Source: B30-G6 sp963701385
GTDB taxonomy: Bacteria > Desulfobacterota > Desulfobacteria > Desulfobacterales > B30-G6
Reading direction: 5' to 3'
DNA length: 64,000 nucleotides
Assembly (NCBI GenBank): GCA_963701385.1
Contig: CAVOZW010000017.1
Span: 274,749-338,748 of the forward strand
The translations under genes and the position numbers were made by a program. Shown piece after piece: positions 8,564-17,647 of the stretch. The notes under the pieces are model-generated. The model was not told the DNA's origin. It ran no database searches and saw only the letters and a list, made by a program, of their open reading frames with translations. Positions within the stretch are counted from its first letter, which is position 1; every line of letters starts with the position of its first letter.

Positions 8564-9895
8564 TCAGGGCTTTTCTAGCGCCTCGTACAGTATATCACTG
8601 ATAAATTTGATATCCAAACCGACCCCATAGTGATGAACGATATCGTCGAGTCCACTATGACAGTTGTGACAGGGAGTTATCAGGGTCTTGGCTCCCCTGG
8701 CCTTTGCGGCAAACAGCTGTTCCGCCTTGACTTTGTTCCCTTCAACACGGGTCATTTTATAGGGTGGTCCACAGTTAATTACACCGCCCCCGGCGGCGCA
8801 ACAGTAATTGTGCTCCCGGTTGGGATACATTTCAACGAAGTCCTCACAAATGGCCCTGACCACATAGCGGGCCTTTTCGTGAAGCCCCCCGCCCCGCACC
8901 ACATTACAGGGATCGTGCAGGGTGACAGGCTTATCATATTTTTTTACAATCTTGATCTTTTCTGATTTGAGCAGTTCATAATAAAATTCGATGGCATGCA
9001 TGATGGGTATGGGAGGTTCTCGCCACCCAAGCCATCGGTTTCCCATATCATATACCGATCGAAAGGCATGTCCGCATTCACCCATGACGATCCGTTTCAC
9101 CTTTAGCCGCGAGGCTGCCTCGTAATGGGTGCGCTTGATACGCCCCATAATTTCATTGTCGCCGGTAAACATGGCCATATCACTGTTATCCCACCCAATA
9201 CCGGAGGGCATGGTCCAGTCAATTCCGGCCACCTCCATAATCACGGCAGCCTGGTATATCAGCTGGGCCTGAAATTTTGGTTCAGGCGCAATAACGGAAT
9301 ACATGGTGTCCGCACCCTCCTTGTCGAGGGGAATCCGCAGGCTGGGTATTTCAGCCCGGGCTTCCTCCTCCTGCCACTGAAGTGTATCAGGCCATTCATC
9401 CCCCTTGACCCACATCTGGTTCATGGTGACGGCATGGCTGTGAGCGGTGTCCTGGATATATAGGGGCGTAACGCCCAGTCGATGAATGATGCGCCTGACG
9501 ACACTCATGATGTAGGCGATGTCGATGCCGAAAGGACAGTACATGGCACACCGCTTGCAGAGGTTGCATTCCGTGTGCGAGATAATAGCGGCCCTTTTGA
9601 TGAATTCCGGTGTCACCTTTCCTTTTTTCCGGATCATTTCCCACAGGGTCTGTTTGACCTTTCCCACGGGAGAGAAACGCGGATCGTTGTCATGCGACAA
9701 ATAGTAATGACAGGCCTCCGAGCACAACCCGCAGTGGATGCAGGTGTCAACGTAAGTTCTTAGCCGAGCCCCGGTCTCATTTTCAAGAACGCTCTTGATG
9801 ACCGCTTCTATTTTAGCCTCCGTTAGACTGGATGCACCAATCTCGATGCCCTGGTCCAGTCCCTTGGATTCTTTTTTTGTAATCGGTTCAGCCAT
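8564..9895 (-). CDS. tmcB: Tmc complex HdrD-like iron-sulfur subunit (TmcB)
   Basis: A 443-residue cytoplasmic iron-sulfur subunit related to heterodisulfide reductase HdrD and DsrK. Two [4Fe-4S] ferredoxin motifs are at residues 52-62 (CIHCGLCSEAC) and 110-120 (CNLCKRCAMYC). The second half carries cysteine-rich CCG domains (HDPCNVVRGGG, YCCAAGGG, TPCHNCHSG) of the kind that holds a catalytic cluster for dithiol/disulfide chemistry. It lies between tmcC and tmcA with short gaps. Role from Desulfovibrio work: electrons from TmcA cross through TmcC to TmcB and enter sulfate reduction in the cytoplasm. Confidence 0.92.
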   Translation of the reverse strand: MAEPITKKESKGLDQGIEIGASSLTEAKIEAVIKSVLENETGARLRTYVDTCIHCGLCSEACHYYLSHDNDPRFSPVGKVKQTLWEMIRKKGKVTPEFIKRAAIISHTECNLCKRCAMYCPFGIDIAYIMSVVRRIIHRLGVTPLYIQDTAHSHAVTMNQMWVKGDEWPDTLQWQEEEARAEIPSLRIPLDKEGADTMYSVIAPEPKFQAQLIYQAAVIMEVAGIDWTMPSGIGWDNSDMAMFTGDNEIMGRIKRTHYEAASRLKVKRIVMGECGHAFRSVYDMGNRWLGWREPPIPIMHAIEFYYELLKSEKIKIVKKYDKPVTLHDPCNVVRGGGLHEKARYVVRAICEDFVEMYPNREHNYCCAAGGGVINCGPPYKMTRVEGNKVKAEQLFAAKARGAKTLITPCHNCHSGLDDIVHHYGVGLDIKFISDILYEALEKP

Positions 9896-9934
9896 ATTGG
9901 ATGCCTCCGCGGAGCATTCTAATCGTAAGTGATA

Positions 9935-10594
9935 TTACCAGTCTTTTGCATGTCTCACGGCCCCGAACTCCGACCCCATATACGCCCTTGTAAACGGAGA
10001 GAATAGCATGTGACTCAGTCGTGTAAATGGGATGGCAATCAGCATGATTTCTCCACACAGAATATGGAGGTTAAGGAACAGCGGGTAGTTGAACCACTGG
10101 TGATAGGCGATGTATCCGGTCGCAAACGGCGCTGCAACAATGAGCAGGATCACATAATCTGAGGCCGATGTGACATATTGAACCTCCGGTCGCGACATCC
10201 TTCTAATCAAGAAAAAGGCACAAGCCCCCAGGACCACCAGGGCCATCCCATCAGCAAGGCTGTCCGGAAGCGACCACCAGCTGATATGCCAGGCTTCTTC
10301 CCACAGAATGACATGCGCTAGCAGAAATAAAGGTGTCAGGAAAAGACAGAGATGAAAAGCGAAAGTCACGACGGTCAAGACCGGATGCTTTTTCGAGTTT
10401 GTCGTAGCAAAAGGAACGACCCAGTGCAGGATGGAGCGTAAGCTGTATTTCCAGCTCATATAGGAAAAAATAAAGGGTTCTTTTTTGTGCACAAGGACCA
10501 GCATCGCGACCAAGCGGTATAGGCTGCCAGCGATAAAAATGATGAACGTTGCCCAAGCCAATGGTCCGGTCAACAATCCATAAAATTCGTGCAT
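9935..10594 (-). CDS. tmcC: Tmc complex b-type cytochrome membrane subunit (TmcC)
   Basis: A 219-residue integral membrane protein with five or six helices of the NarI/HdrE/DsrM family. Histidines within helices (for example HLCLFLTPLFLLAHVILW, and NLHILCGEIM with RLSHMLF) fit two b-heme sites. It would carry electrons or menaquinol-linked charge across the inner membrane between TmcA outside and TmcB inside. It begins 9 bases after the tmcD stop and ends 40 bases before tmcB. Confidence 0.88.
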   Translation of the reverse strand: MHEFYGLLTGPLAWATFIIFIAGSLYRLVAMLVLVHKKEPFIFSYMSWKYSLRSILHWVVPFATTNSKKHPVLTVVTFAFHLCLFLTPLFLLAHVILWEEAWHISWWSLPDSLADGMALVVLGACAFFLIRRMSRPEVQYVTSASDYVILLIVAAPFATGYIAYHQWFNYPLFLNLHILCGEIMLIAIPFTRLSHMLFSPFTRAYMGSEFGAVRHAKDW

Positions 10595-10602
10595 GATCCC
10601 CC

Positions 10603-11865
10603 CTAACGAGTGAACTCGCCGACAGGTGCGACCCGCCGGTAATAGGTGTTGTCTTGGATGTATCTGAGCAGGATCTTATCACCCTCCGGGCTGAAAACCG
10701 GGCTCCAGGCTGCATCGACCATGTTGGGCCCCAGGTGATCATTCAACACAACGGCATATTTTCCGTTCTTTTCGATTTTTACGGCCACATGTTCCCCATT
10801 AGGGCTGAAAACCGGCCGCCATGCCATGTCAAAGGTGTTGGACCAGGGAATACCATCTGTAACCACATACCAATTCCGGCCCTCTTTGGCCAAGGCGCCC
10901 ACCCGTTTACCATCCGGGCTGAATACAACATCGGTGACCATGTCTTTGAAACTTCGCTTCCATGGCAAGCCATCGATTGCGACGGTCCATCGGCCATATT
11001 TGGGTGCCACAATCGCCGCTATTCGGTTGCCATCAGGGCTGAACATCTGGTGCCATAATTGAACAAAGGGCCGGTCCCATACCGGTTCGCCATCCTGCGC
11101 CAGCATCCACTGACCTTCCAGCCGAACCGGAGCCACCACCTGATTCTTATTTGGATGGAAAACAGGCTCCCAAACACAGGCATAGGTGCGACCCCAGGTT
11201 TGGCCATCTACGGCAATCGTATAGTCATAGAGACTTTGCCTTACTTCCGCAGCCAGGTGCTGGCCGTCCGAACTGATGGCCAGGTTCCAAACATTGACAA
11301 ATGTCGTATCCCAGGCTTTTCCCTGCAGCGCTGCAGTAAATGTTCCTTGCTTGAATTTGTGAATTTCACCCGAATCGGCATCCACAACCTGGACTGCTCC
11401 CGCCGTTTTGGTTCCACAGTCACTCAAGGCAAAATAGGTCATGTTGGCATAGGTCTCGTCCCAGGCGTTTCCGTTCAGTACCATGCAGTAGCGCATGTCC
11501 TGCTGGGCTGCCACTGCTAGGCTGCCACCGTGCCGGCTGTATAGGGGACTCCATACATATCCGAACCTGTTTTCCCAACAAACACCATCGATGGCAACGG
11601 TCCATTCGCCCTGCTCTGATACCAGTGCCGACAAACATCCATCTGCTAAAAACCTGAGATGCCATATCTTGTCAAAATTGGACTCCCAGGTATCTCCGTT
11701 CGCGCAGACACTGAAAGTTTCCTCACCGGTATTGACGATAGCAGCCACCTTTTCACCATCTGGGCTGACATACGGTTCTTCAACCCATCCAAAGCGGCCC
11801 TGCCAATCAGCCATGGGGATTTTTTTTTGGCCTGTCTCCCAGTCCCAATGCTTGCTGTCGATCAT
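10603..11865 (-). CDS. tmcD: Tmc complex tryptophan-rich propeller-like subunit (TmcD)
   Basis: A 420-residue protein built of about eight to ten repeats of the type VFSPDGKRVGAL ... W.VAIDG.PW...F, each rich in Trp and Gly, resembling WD40/TolB beta-propeller blades. No signal peptide is seen, so it is probably cytoplasmic. TmcD is the least understood Tmc subunit, and the assignment rests on the repeats and its place next to tmcC. The site AAGAAGGGGG stands before the ATG. Here it is the first gene (order D-C-B-A), the reverse of tmcABCD as I recall it from Desulfovibrio. Confidence 0.85.
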   Translation of the reverse strand: MIDSKHWDWETGQKKIPMADWQGRFGWVEEPYVSPDGEKVAAIVNTGEETFSVCANGDTWESNFDKIWHLRFLADGCLSALVSEQGEWTVAIDGVCWENRFGYVWSPLYSRHGGSLAVAAQQDMRYCMVLNGNAWDETYANMTYFALSDCGTKTAGAVQVVDADSGEIHKFKQGTFTAALQGKAWDTTFVNVWNLAISSDGQHLAAEVRQSLYDYTIAVDGQTWGRTYACVWEPVFHPNKNQVVAPVRLEGQWMLAQDGEPVWDRPFVQLWHQMFSPDGNRIAAIVAPKYGRWTVAIDGLPWKRSFKDMVTDVVFSPDGKRVGALAKEGRNWYVVTDGIPWSNTFDMAWRPVFSPNGEHVAVKIEKNGKYAVVLNDHLGPNMVDAAWSPVFSPEGDKILLRYIQDNTYYRRVAPVGEFTR

Positions 11866-12307
11866 AAATCCCCCTTCTTGCCACCTAAACTGACGATCAG
11901 CAACGTTGAGAATCGCTCAATCTAGAGGTTGCATCACTCGATATACCGTCAGTCAATCTGTTTTCAGCTCTTTAGGTCCATACGCTATCAGTGCACTTCT
12001 TTAAAGTGGTTGTATTTCAGGGCGGGAAAACCTTGCATTGGCTATTGATCGCCCATCTGACAGAAATCCCTTTTGGCCAGAAGCAATAACTCAAATACAA
12101 GAGATGATATTTCATACTGAATATGTGTCAAAATAGCAAGTCTGAATAAAAACGTGCCGCGATAATGGCCGATGCGAATTTCGGCGTTACGCTTAAAGAA
12201 CCCCTTGTCTAACACGGCGCACCATGCTATCAGAAGACAGTATTTCGGGAACCCCCCCGACAGCATTTTTAGGCGCTATTCTTTTTTTTCAAAAGGAGGG
12301 AAGGTCC
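11866..12307. other. Divergent intergenic region, tmc promoter side
   Basis: These 442 bases separate the start of the tmc run (leftward) from the 12308 gene (rightward). No clear consensus promoter for tmc is seen; TTGACT near 11954 on the minus strand is the best -35 but lacks a good -10. A weak TTGTCT-17-TATCAG pair lies before the rightward gene. I see no RNA or gene. Confidence 0.4.
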
Positions 12308-12805
12308 ATGCCAGATATCAGCAAGTATGTACCACTGCTTGTGGTGATTTGTGTCGGAATTGTCTTTCAGGTTCTGCTGATCCCGCTCGATTGTATTACC
12401 AAGCCCTATAAAGCAGCGCTAGGGTTTACCGAGGCTTATTTAAAAATGGATCCATCCATGGCGAACTATTTATGTGAAGAGAGTAGAACAGTCGATGATG
12501 TCGACACCGTGGCACAGTATATCTACGGCATGACACAGCAGGCCAAGAAGCGCGGATTTGATAAGCCCTACCTCAAGAGCAAGCTCTACAATGTCATGAC
12601 GCACACCACGTATTCAGGCGATTCAGAAGCAACGGTTTCCATTTCAGCCAAAAAAAGAACCGCTATCAACCCGGTTTATGCATTGGTTACCAAGCTGTTT
12701 CACATAGGCGAAACCCGTCCATTCGACGAAACCTTGAACATCGTCAAGCAAGACGGCCGCTGGAAGGTCTGCGGTTCGCCCCTGTCCCTGCACCAGGATG
12801 TCTGA
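12308..12805 (+). CDS. Membrane-anchored protein of unknown function
   Basis: A 165-residue protein with one N-terminal hydrophobic helix (about residues 8-28, PLLVVICVGIVFQVLLIPLD) followed by a soluble domain rich in mixed alpha/beta sequence. The C-terminal half (SEATVSISAKKRTAINPVYA ... QDGRWKVCG) recalls the lumazine/NTF2-like folds used for secreted or periplasmic domains, but I do not recognise the family. I chose ATG 12308 because AAAGGAGGGAAGG stands ahead of it. The HD-domain gene follows 8 bases after its stop, suggesting an operon. Confidence 0.75.
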   Translation: MPDISKYVPLLVVICVGIVFQVLLIPLDCITKPYKAALGFTEAYLKMDPSMANYLCEESRTVDDVDTVAQYIYGMTQQAKKRGFDKPYLKSKLYNVMTHTTYSGDSEATVSISAKKRTAINPVYALVTKLFHIGETRPFDETLNIVKQDGRWKVCGSPLSLHQDV

Positions 12806-12813
12806 TTTGAGAT

Positions 12814-13578
12814 ATGGAGACGATTTACACAAGGATTCAGGCTAGAGCCCGTCAGATTGTCTCCAGCTTTCCGATACCCGATTTTTATCAGCAAGAGGTC
12901 GGCGCCATCGACCTGTCTTCCAAGCTGATGAAAAAAAGCAAGCACATTGCCGATCTTAAGGCCATCGTCTCTGAACATCTCGAAGACGACTTCGGGCATG
13001 GTCTGCAGCATGCCGTAAAGGTCAGCCTGGAAGCCGGTTCTCTGGTTCTGATTGAGGCACGGCAGATGCCGCTTTCCCGTCAGGCCATCACCAGACGTGT
13101 TCTCCTGGCCCAGTGCGCAGGACTTCTTCACGATATCCGACGGAAAAAGAAAGATCATGCCATCAAAGGCGCAGAATTTACCGAAAAGCTTCTGCGCGAT
13201 TTTCCCCTCTCATCCAAAGAGGTAACGAATATCTGCCGTGCCATACAGAATCATGAAGCCTTCAAAGATAAAATAAAGATTGAATCACCCGATGGAAAAC
13301 TCATTTCGGACTGCCTTTACGATGCCGATAAGTTTCGATGGGGCCCGGACAATTTTACGGACACCCTCTGGGAGATGGTTTCTTTTCTGAATCCGCCGCT
13401 GAAAACATTTATCGCACACTACCCCAAAGGCATGCGAGGCCTCGAAAAAATCAAGCACACTTTTCGGTCCCAAGCAGGACAACGATACGGTCCGCAGTTC
13501 ATCGATATCGGTCTCGGCATCGGTGAAGCACTGTATCGGGTGATACAGGAAGAATTTGTTCAATTCCAGGAGCGTTGA
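12814..13578 (+). CDS. HD-domain phosphohydrolase
   Basis: A 254-residue protein with a metal-dependent HD domain. The metal-binding residues appear as H in FGHGLQHAVKV, HD in AGLLHDIRRKKKDH, and the later H in AIQNHEAF and D in LYDADKFRWG. Such domains cleave nucleotides or other phosphate esters, and the substrate here is unknown. It follows the membrane-anchored gene by 8 bases and precedes the LUD gene by 62. The residue pattern LYDADK is typical of HD proteins related to (p)ppGpp and dNTP hydrolases, but no second domain is present. Confidence 0.82.
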   Translation: METIYTRIQARARQIVSSFPIPDFYQQEVGAIDLSSKLMKKSKHIADLKAIVSEHLEDDFGHGLQHAVKVSLEAGSLVLIEARQMPLSRQAITRRVLLAQCAGLLHDIRRKKKDHAIKGAEFTEKLLRDFPLSSKEVTNICRAIQNHEAFKDKIKIESPDGKLISDCLYDADKFRWGPDNFTDTLWEMVSFLNPPLKTFIAHYPKGMRGLEKIKHTFRSQAGQRYGPQFIDIGLGIGEALYRVIQEEFVQFQER

Positions 13579-13640
13579 GCCAATAAGGGTATATACGTTC
13601 GAAAACACTACCAGCACAACGAACAAGCAGGAGGCATTCC

Positions 13641-14294
13641 ATGGAACAACCGATTGAAATGTACTGGAAAATAAGACTAAACGACATCAAGGAACAGCTA
13701 CAAGCCAATAACTTCGACGTTAGCATCGCCAGAAGCATATCCGATGCCAAGACCCTTGTCCTGGAAAAACTCATCCCGCAGCTGAAACCCAAAAGCATAT
13801 CCTGGGGGGGGTCCATGACTTTTGTGGCCAGTGGTCTGTATCAAAGCCTCAAGGATGCCGATAACCTGGAGGTCGTGGACACCTTTGATAAATCCCTTTC
13901 AAAATCGGAATCGCTTAAACGGAGACGTTCGTCCCTGTTGGTGGATCTCTTTATTACCGGTACCAACGCCATTACCGAAGACGGTCAGCTGGTCAACCTC
14001 GACATGGTCGGTAACCGGGTCGGCGCCCTGACATTCGGACCAAAGAATGTCATCGTACTGGCGGGCCGCAATAAGATCGTCCCGGATATCGAGGACGCCA
14101 TGGCACGCATCAAGGACCTCGCCGCACCCGCCAATGCCATGCGCCTGGACATGAAGACGCCCTGTACCAAAACAGCCTATTGTCACGAATGCAGCAGTCC
14201 GAATCGTATTTGCAACACATGGACCATCACGGAGAAAGCGTTCCCCAAGCACAGGGTCAAAATTGTACTGATCAATGAAGCTGTGGGGCTGTAG
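13641..14294 (+). CDS. LUD-domain protein (LutC/YkgG-like lactate utilisation family)
   Basis: A 217-residue member of the LUD (DUF162) family. The core has KSISWGGSMTF, DLFITGTNAITEDGQLVN and VIVLAGRNKIV, the hallmarks of LutC-type proteins that serve lactate oxidation. This one has an added C-terminal cysteine cluster (CTKTAYCHECSSPNRIC) that could bind metal. LutA and LutB are not nearby, so a role in lactate use is unproven. A good ribosome-binding site (GCAGGAGGC) precedes ATG 13641. Confidence 0.85.
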   Translation: MEQPIEMYWKIRLNDIKEQLQANNFDVSIARSISDAKTLVLEKLIPQLKPKSISWGGSMTFVASGLYQSLKDADNLEVVDTFDKSLSKSESLKRRRSSLLVDLFITGTNAITEDGQLVNLDMVGNRVGALTFGPKNVIVLAGRNKIVPDIEDAMARIKDLAAPANAMRLDMKTPCTKTAYCHECSSPNRICNTWTITEKAFPKHRVKIVLINEAVGL

Positions 14295-14477
14295 CCAAAC
14301 CAGCGTTCGTGGGTAATAGCGCCCATTGGCTTTGTTGTGCAGATGGTATTGTCCATGGCTGCGGGGTATATCCGTTATGTCTTCCTTTCGTCATCAACCA
14401 TTGCCTGTTTCAGCGACCCACTTACCCTTGAACCCCATCTTTCCCTCCCACCCTCTGCCCGCCAACCCTTTTCCTAT

Positions 14478-14506
14478 TTGACACACCTAATGCATTTCAC
14501 TATACT
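14478..14506 (+). promoter_or_regulatory. Consensus sigma70 promoter for the acyl-CoA ligase
   Basis: TTGACA (14478-14483), a 17-base spacer and TATACT (14501-14506) lie about 80 bases before the ATG at 14588. The match is close to perfect. Confidence 0.75.
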
Positions 14507-14587
14507 CTCCCAGAATTGTTAGATACCTGTTTGATGACTTGGTTTTTCAGCAATCCCTACACGATTTTATCAGCAAAGGAGGTTATT

Positions 14588-16333
14588 ATGGCGGATAAAC
14601 CCTGGCACGGAGAGAAATGGCCCCAAGGTGTACCTCGGGAAGTTACCGGGTACGACAAACCCCTGTATACCATTCTGGATGATTCGGCGAATGCGTATCC
14701 GAATAATGTATACACGATCTTTAACGATGCGACGCGGACCTATGCCCAGGTCAAAGATACCGCAGACCGGATCGCCAATTTCCTGGTAGCCAAGGGAATC
14801 AAAAAGGGAGACCGGGTTGCCATCTTTCTCCCCAATCTGCCCCACTATCCAGCCATATTTTTTGGTATTCTCAAAGCAGGTGCCGTGTGTGTAACCTGCA
14901 ACCCGGTCTACACTGCCGGTGAATTGAATTACCAACTGGGCGATGCCGGCGCCAAGATGGTCTTCTGCATGGACCATCCCCTCTTTTACCCCACAACCGT
15001 CAAGGCGATCAAAGACACCGATGTGGAAAACGTGGTCGTCTGCAACGTCAAATCCTACCTGCCTTGGATCAAAGGCTTTCTGGGAGGTCTGTTGGGTAAA
15101 ATTCCCAAAGCGGAAAGTTATCAGGACGGCCATCTCTTTTTTGACGATGTGGTGGCATCTGCCCAGCCAGCGCCGCCTGTCATGGATATCGACCCCATGA
15201 ATGATCTTGCCTTGATCATTTATACCGGTGGTACCACCGGCCGCCCCAAAGGCGCCGCACTCACGCATGCCAATTTTTATCATAATGTCCTGGCCCTGGG
15301 AGAATGGGGCCGACTGCCGCACGAACCGAACGGTCCGCCGGAAAAACTCCGGCATGGCGGCTTTCACACCTATCTCGGTGTATTGCCGTGGTATCACAGC
15401 TTCGGTCTGACCGTCGCCATGCTTTCCGCCTGTGGCTCGGGCAGCAAGCTGATTTGCATCCCCGACCCCCGTGCCGGCGATCCTCCGTTTACTGAAGTCT
15501 TGAAGGCTGTTCAAAAGTACCGGCCTACGCTGATGCCGGCAGTCCCCACAATTTTTGTGGCCTTTACCAACCATGCCTTGCTGGACCAGTTCGACCTGAC
15601 GTCGCTCATGGGTTGTTTTTCGGGCGGTGCGCCGCTTCCGCCCGAAGTCTGCAAACAATTCGAGGAAAAGACCGGTTCGATTATTTTCGAGGGCTACGGA
15701 CTCAGTGAAACATCCCCTGTCGTGACGGCCAACCCCACCAACCAGAAAGACCGCAAGATCGGCTCCATCGGTTTCCCTGTGCCCAGCACCGACGTGAAAA
15801 TCGTGGACCTCGACAGCGGCTTGAACGAATTGCCCCAGGGTCAAGATGGAGAGATTGCCATCCACGGCCCGCAGGTCATGCAGGGTTACTGGAATAAACC
15901 CGACGAAAACAAGGCGGTCTTCAGGGAAATCGATGGCAAGCGTTATTTTCTCACCGGCGACATCGGCCACATCGATGAGGACGGCTACATTCTAATCACG
16001 GACCGCAAAAAAGACTTGATCATCGTCGGGGGTTTCAATGTCTATCCAAGAGAGGTTGAAGACATTCTGTTTACCCATCCCAAGGTTGCCCTGGTTGCCG
16101 TTGTGGGTGTTCCGGATGCCAAGAGTGGTGAAATTGTCAAGGCCTATATTCAACTGAAACCGGGTGAAACCGCAACCGAAGAGGAGATCATGTCTTTTTG
16201 CAAGGAAAACATGGCCGGATACAAACGCCCACGTCTCATAGAGTTTCGAGAGGAGGTGCCTGTGTCGAATGTCGGCAAAGTGCTTCGACGGGTTCTGCGG
16301 GACGAGGAAATAGAGAAACACAAAAACCAATGA
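14588..16333 (+). CDS. fadD: Long-chain acyl-CoA ligase (AMP-forming)
   Basis: A 581-residue ligase that activates fatty acids to acyl-CoA through an acyl-adenylate. The phosphate-binding loop is IIYTGGTTGRPKGAAL, the adenylate motif is IFEGYGLSETSP, and the C-terminal part has YFLTGDIGHIDEDGY and GKVLRRVLRDEE with the catalytic lysine. The form resembles FadD of anaerobes. ATG 14588 is preceded by AAAGGAGGTTATT. The stop overlaps the start of map (ATGA), so the two are translationally coupled. Chain-length preference is not visible in the sequence. Confidence 0.88.
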   Translation: MADKPWHGEKWPQGVPREVTGYDKPLYTILDDSANAYPNNVYTIFNDATRTYAQVKDTADRIANFLVAKGIKKGDRVAIFLPNLPHYPAIFFGILKAGAVCVTCNPVYTAGELNYQLGDAGAKMVFCMDHPLFYPTTVKAIKDTDVENVVVCNVKSYLPWIKGFLGGLLGKIPKAESYQDGHLFFDDVVASAQPAPPVMDIDPMNDLALIIYTGGTTGRPKGAALTHANFYHNVLALGEWGRLPHEPNGPPEKLRHGGFHTYLGVLPWYHSFGLTVAMLSACGSGSKLICIPDPRAGDPPFTEVLKAVQKYRPTLMPAVPTIFVAFTNHALLDQFDLTSLMGCFSGGAPLPPEVCKQFEEKTGSIIFEGYGLSETSPVVTANPTNQKDRKIGSIGFPVPSTDVKIVDLDSGLNELPQGQDGEIAIHGPQVMQGYWNKPDENKAVFREIDGKRYFLTGDIGHIDEDGYILITDRKKDLIIVGGFNVYPREVEDILFTHPKVALVAVVGVPDAKSGEIVKAYIQLKPGETATEEEIMSFCKENMAGYKRPRLIEFREEVPVSNVGKVLRRVLRDEEIEKHKNQ

Positions 16334-17217
16334 AACATAAACTCGACAAAGTCGGCAGGAATGACCCCTGCCCTTGTGGCAGCGGCTTGAAATACAAACG
16401 CTGCTGTATCGGCAGGGATCCTGCGGCACTGGAAAGCCTGGAACAGCGCTATAAAAGGAAATACCAGATCCATCTAAAAAAAGGGCCCGACATCGAGGGA
16501 CTTCGCAAGGCCGGAAAACTGGTTATGGAAACGCTGGATCTGGCTGGATCCAGCGTTAAGCCTGGTTTGAAGACGGATGACATCAATACCCTCGTGCACG
16601 ACTTCACCATCCAGAACCACGCCATACCGGCACCCCTCAATTACCGGGGATTTCCCAAGAGTGTCTGCGTCTCGGTCAACGATGTTATCTGCCACGGCAT
16701 CCCGGGAAAGTACCGACTCAAGGACGGTGACATCGTCAACATCGATATCACCTCCATTCTGGACGGGTATTATGCCGATGCAAGCAAAACCTTTTTCGTG
16801 GGTTCTCCGAGTCCCAAAGCCAGAAAAATTGTCAAGGTAGCCAGGCAGAGCCTCAAAGAAGGGATGGCCGTGGTAAGACCTGGAAACACCGTCGGTGATA
16901 TTGGTCATGCCATACAGCACTATGCCGAGAGCAAAGGCTGCTCTGTTGTGCGGGATTTTGTGGGTCACGGCATCGGCACGGACTTTCATGAACATCCGCA
17001 AATTCCTCATTTCGGGAAAAAAGGCGAGGGAATTGAACTGATACCGGGTATGGTGTTTACCATCGAGCCCATGATCAATCTGGGAGGTTTTTCCCTGCGC
17101 ATTCTGAAAGACAGATGGACGGCCGTAACCAAGGACGGCTCCCTGTCCGCCCAGTTTGAACAGACGCTCCTGGTGACGGAAAATGGACTGGAGAGTCTGA
17201 CCCCGTACGATCTGTAG
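16330..17217 (+). CDS. map: Methionine aminopeptidase type I with N-terminal SEC-C zinc motif
   Basis: A 295-residue enzyme that removes the N-terminal methionine from new proteins. The first ~45 residues hold a SEC-C zinc motif (RNDPCPCGSGLKYKRCC), thought to bind the ribosome. The catalytic domain has the five metal ligands in VNIDITSILDGYYADAS, VGHGIGTDFHEHPQI, FTIEPMI and QFEQTLLV. It starts inside the fadD stop (ATGA overlap), an odd partner for a fatty-acid ligase but clear in the sequence. SEC-C-bearing MetAPs (MetAP1c type) are known in other bacteria. Confidence 0.93.
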   Translation: MKHKLDKVGRNDPCPCGSGLKYKRCCIGRDPAALESLEQRYKRKYQIHLKKGPDIEGLRKAGKLVMETLDLAGSSVKPGLKTDDINTLVHDFTIQNHAIPAPLNYRGFPKSVCVSVNDVICHGIPGKYRLKDGDIVNIDITSILDGYYADASKTFFVGSPSPKARKIVKVARQSLKEGMAVVRPGNTVGDIGHAIQHYAESKGCSVVRDFVGHGIGTDFHEHPQIPHFGKKGEGIELIPGMVFTIEPMINLGGFSLRILKDRWTAVTKDGSLSAQFEQTLLVTENGLESLTPYDL

Positions 17218-17444
17218 CAATGAAACCCCTGGTCATTTCTCTGGTTTTGTTGTCCGCCGTGATGCATGCATTGCAGAACCCTGTTTTACATCGTCATCTT
17301 CATTGGCTGCTATTTCATCGCCATTGCAGGCGGATAGCCTATACGTCAACGCTAGGGCCCTGAATACAGGTGCCAATACCCCTGTCACCCCCTTACAGAC
17401 TCGCCAGTTGTCTCCTTTTCGATCGTCGTCCCTTGTCTTTGTTC

Positions 17445-17473
17445 TTGACACGTCACTGGGATCCTAGTATCCT
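17445..17473 (+). promoter_or_regulatory. Sigma70-type promoter upstream of the GntR gene
   Basis: TTGACA (17445-17450), 17 bases, TATCCT (17468-17473). It lies about 175 bases before the regulator's ATG; the repeat at 17551 falls inside the leader. The rest of 17218-17444 shows nothing I can name. Confidence 0.55.
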
Positions 17474-17550
17474 AATTTCGCTTTGCAATGTTACCGATTG
17501 TACCTATCGTCGTTGCCATAAGTATCTTATCGTCTTGGCCCTGATGTTCC

Positions 17551-17629
17551 TTACGAACGCTTATCTGCAAGTTCGAGCGGTTGTTTGACGTTATGTGCCG
17601 AAGCAGTTTCGAAACGTTATTTTGACGCT
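17551..17629 (+). repeat. Dispersed ~85 bp repeat, copy A
   Basis: It begins TTACGAACGCTTATCTGCAAG and runs through TTGACGTTATGTGCCGAAGC to TTCGAAACGTTATTTTGACG. It is one of three same-orientation copies (also 37028 and 46017), each just upstream of a plus-strand gene. Part of it can pair CGAAC with GTTCG. Function unknown. Confidence 0.65.
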
Positions 17630-17647
17630 ACAGATCCGGACCAAACC

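Noticed and set aside
14570..15970. 466-codon minus-strand frame
   Set aside because: It is antisense to fadD and arises from its codon bias; no motif of its own.
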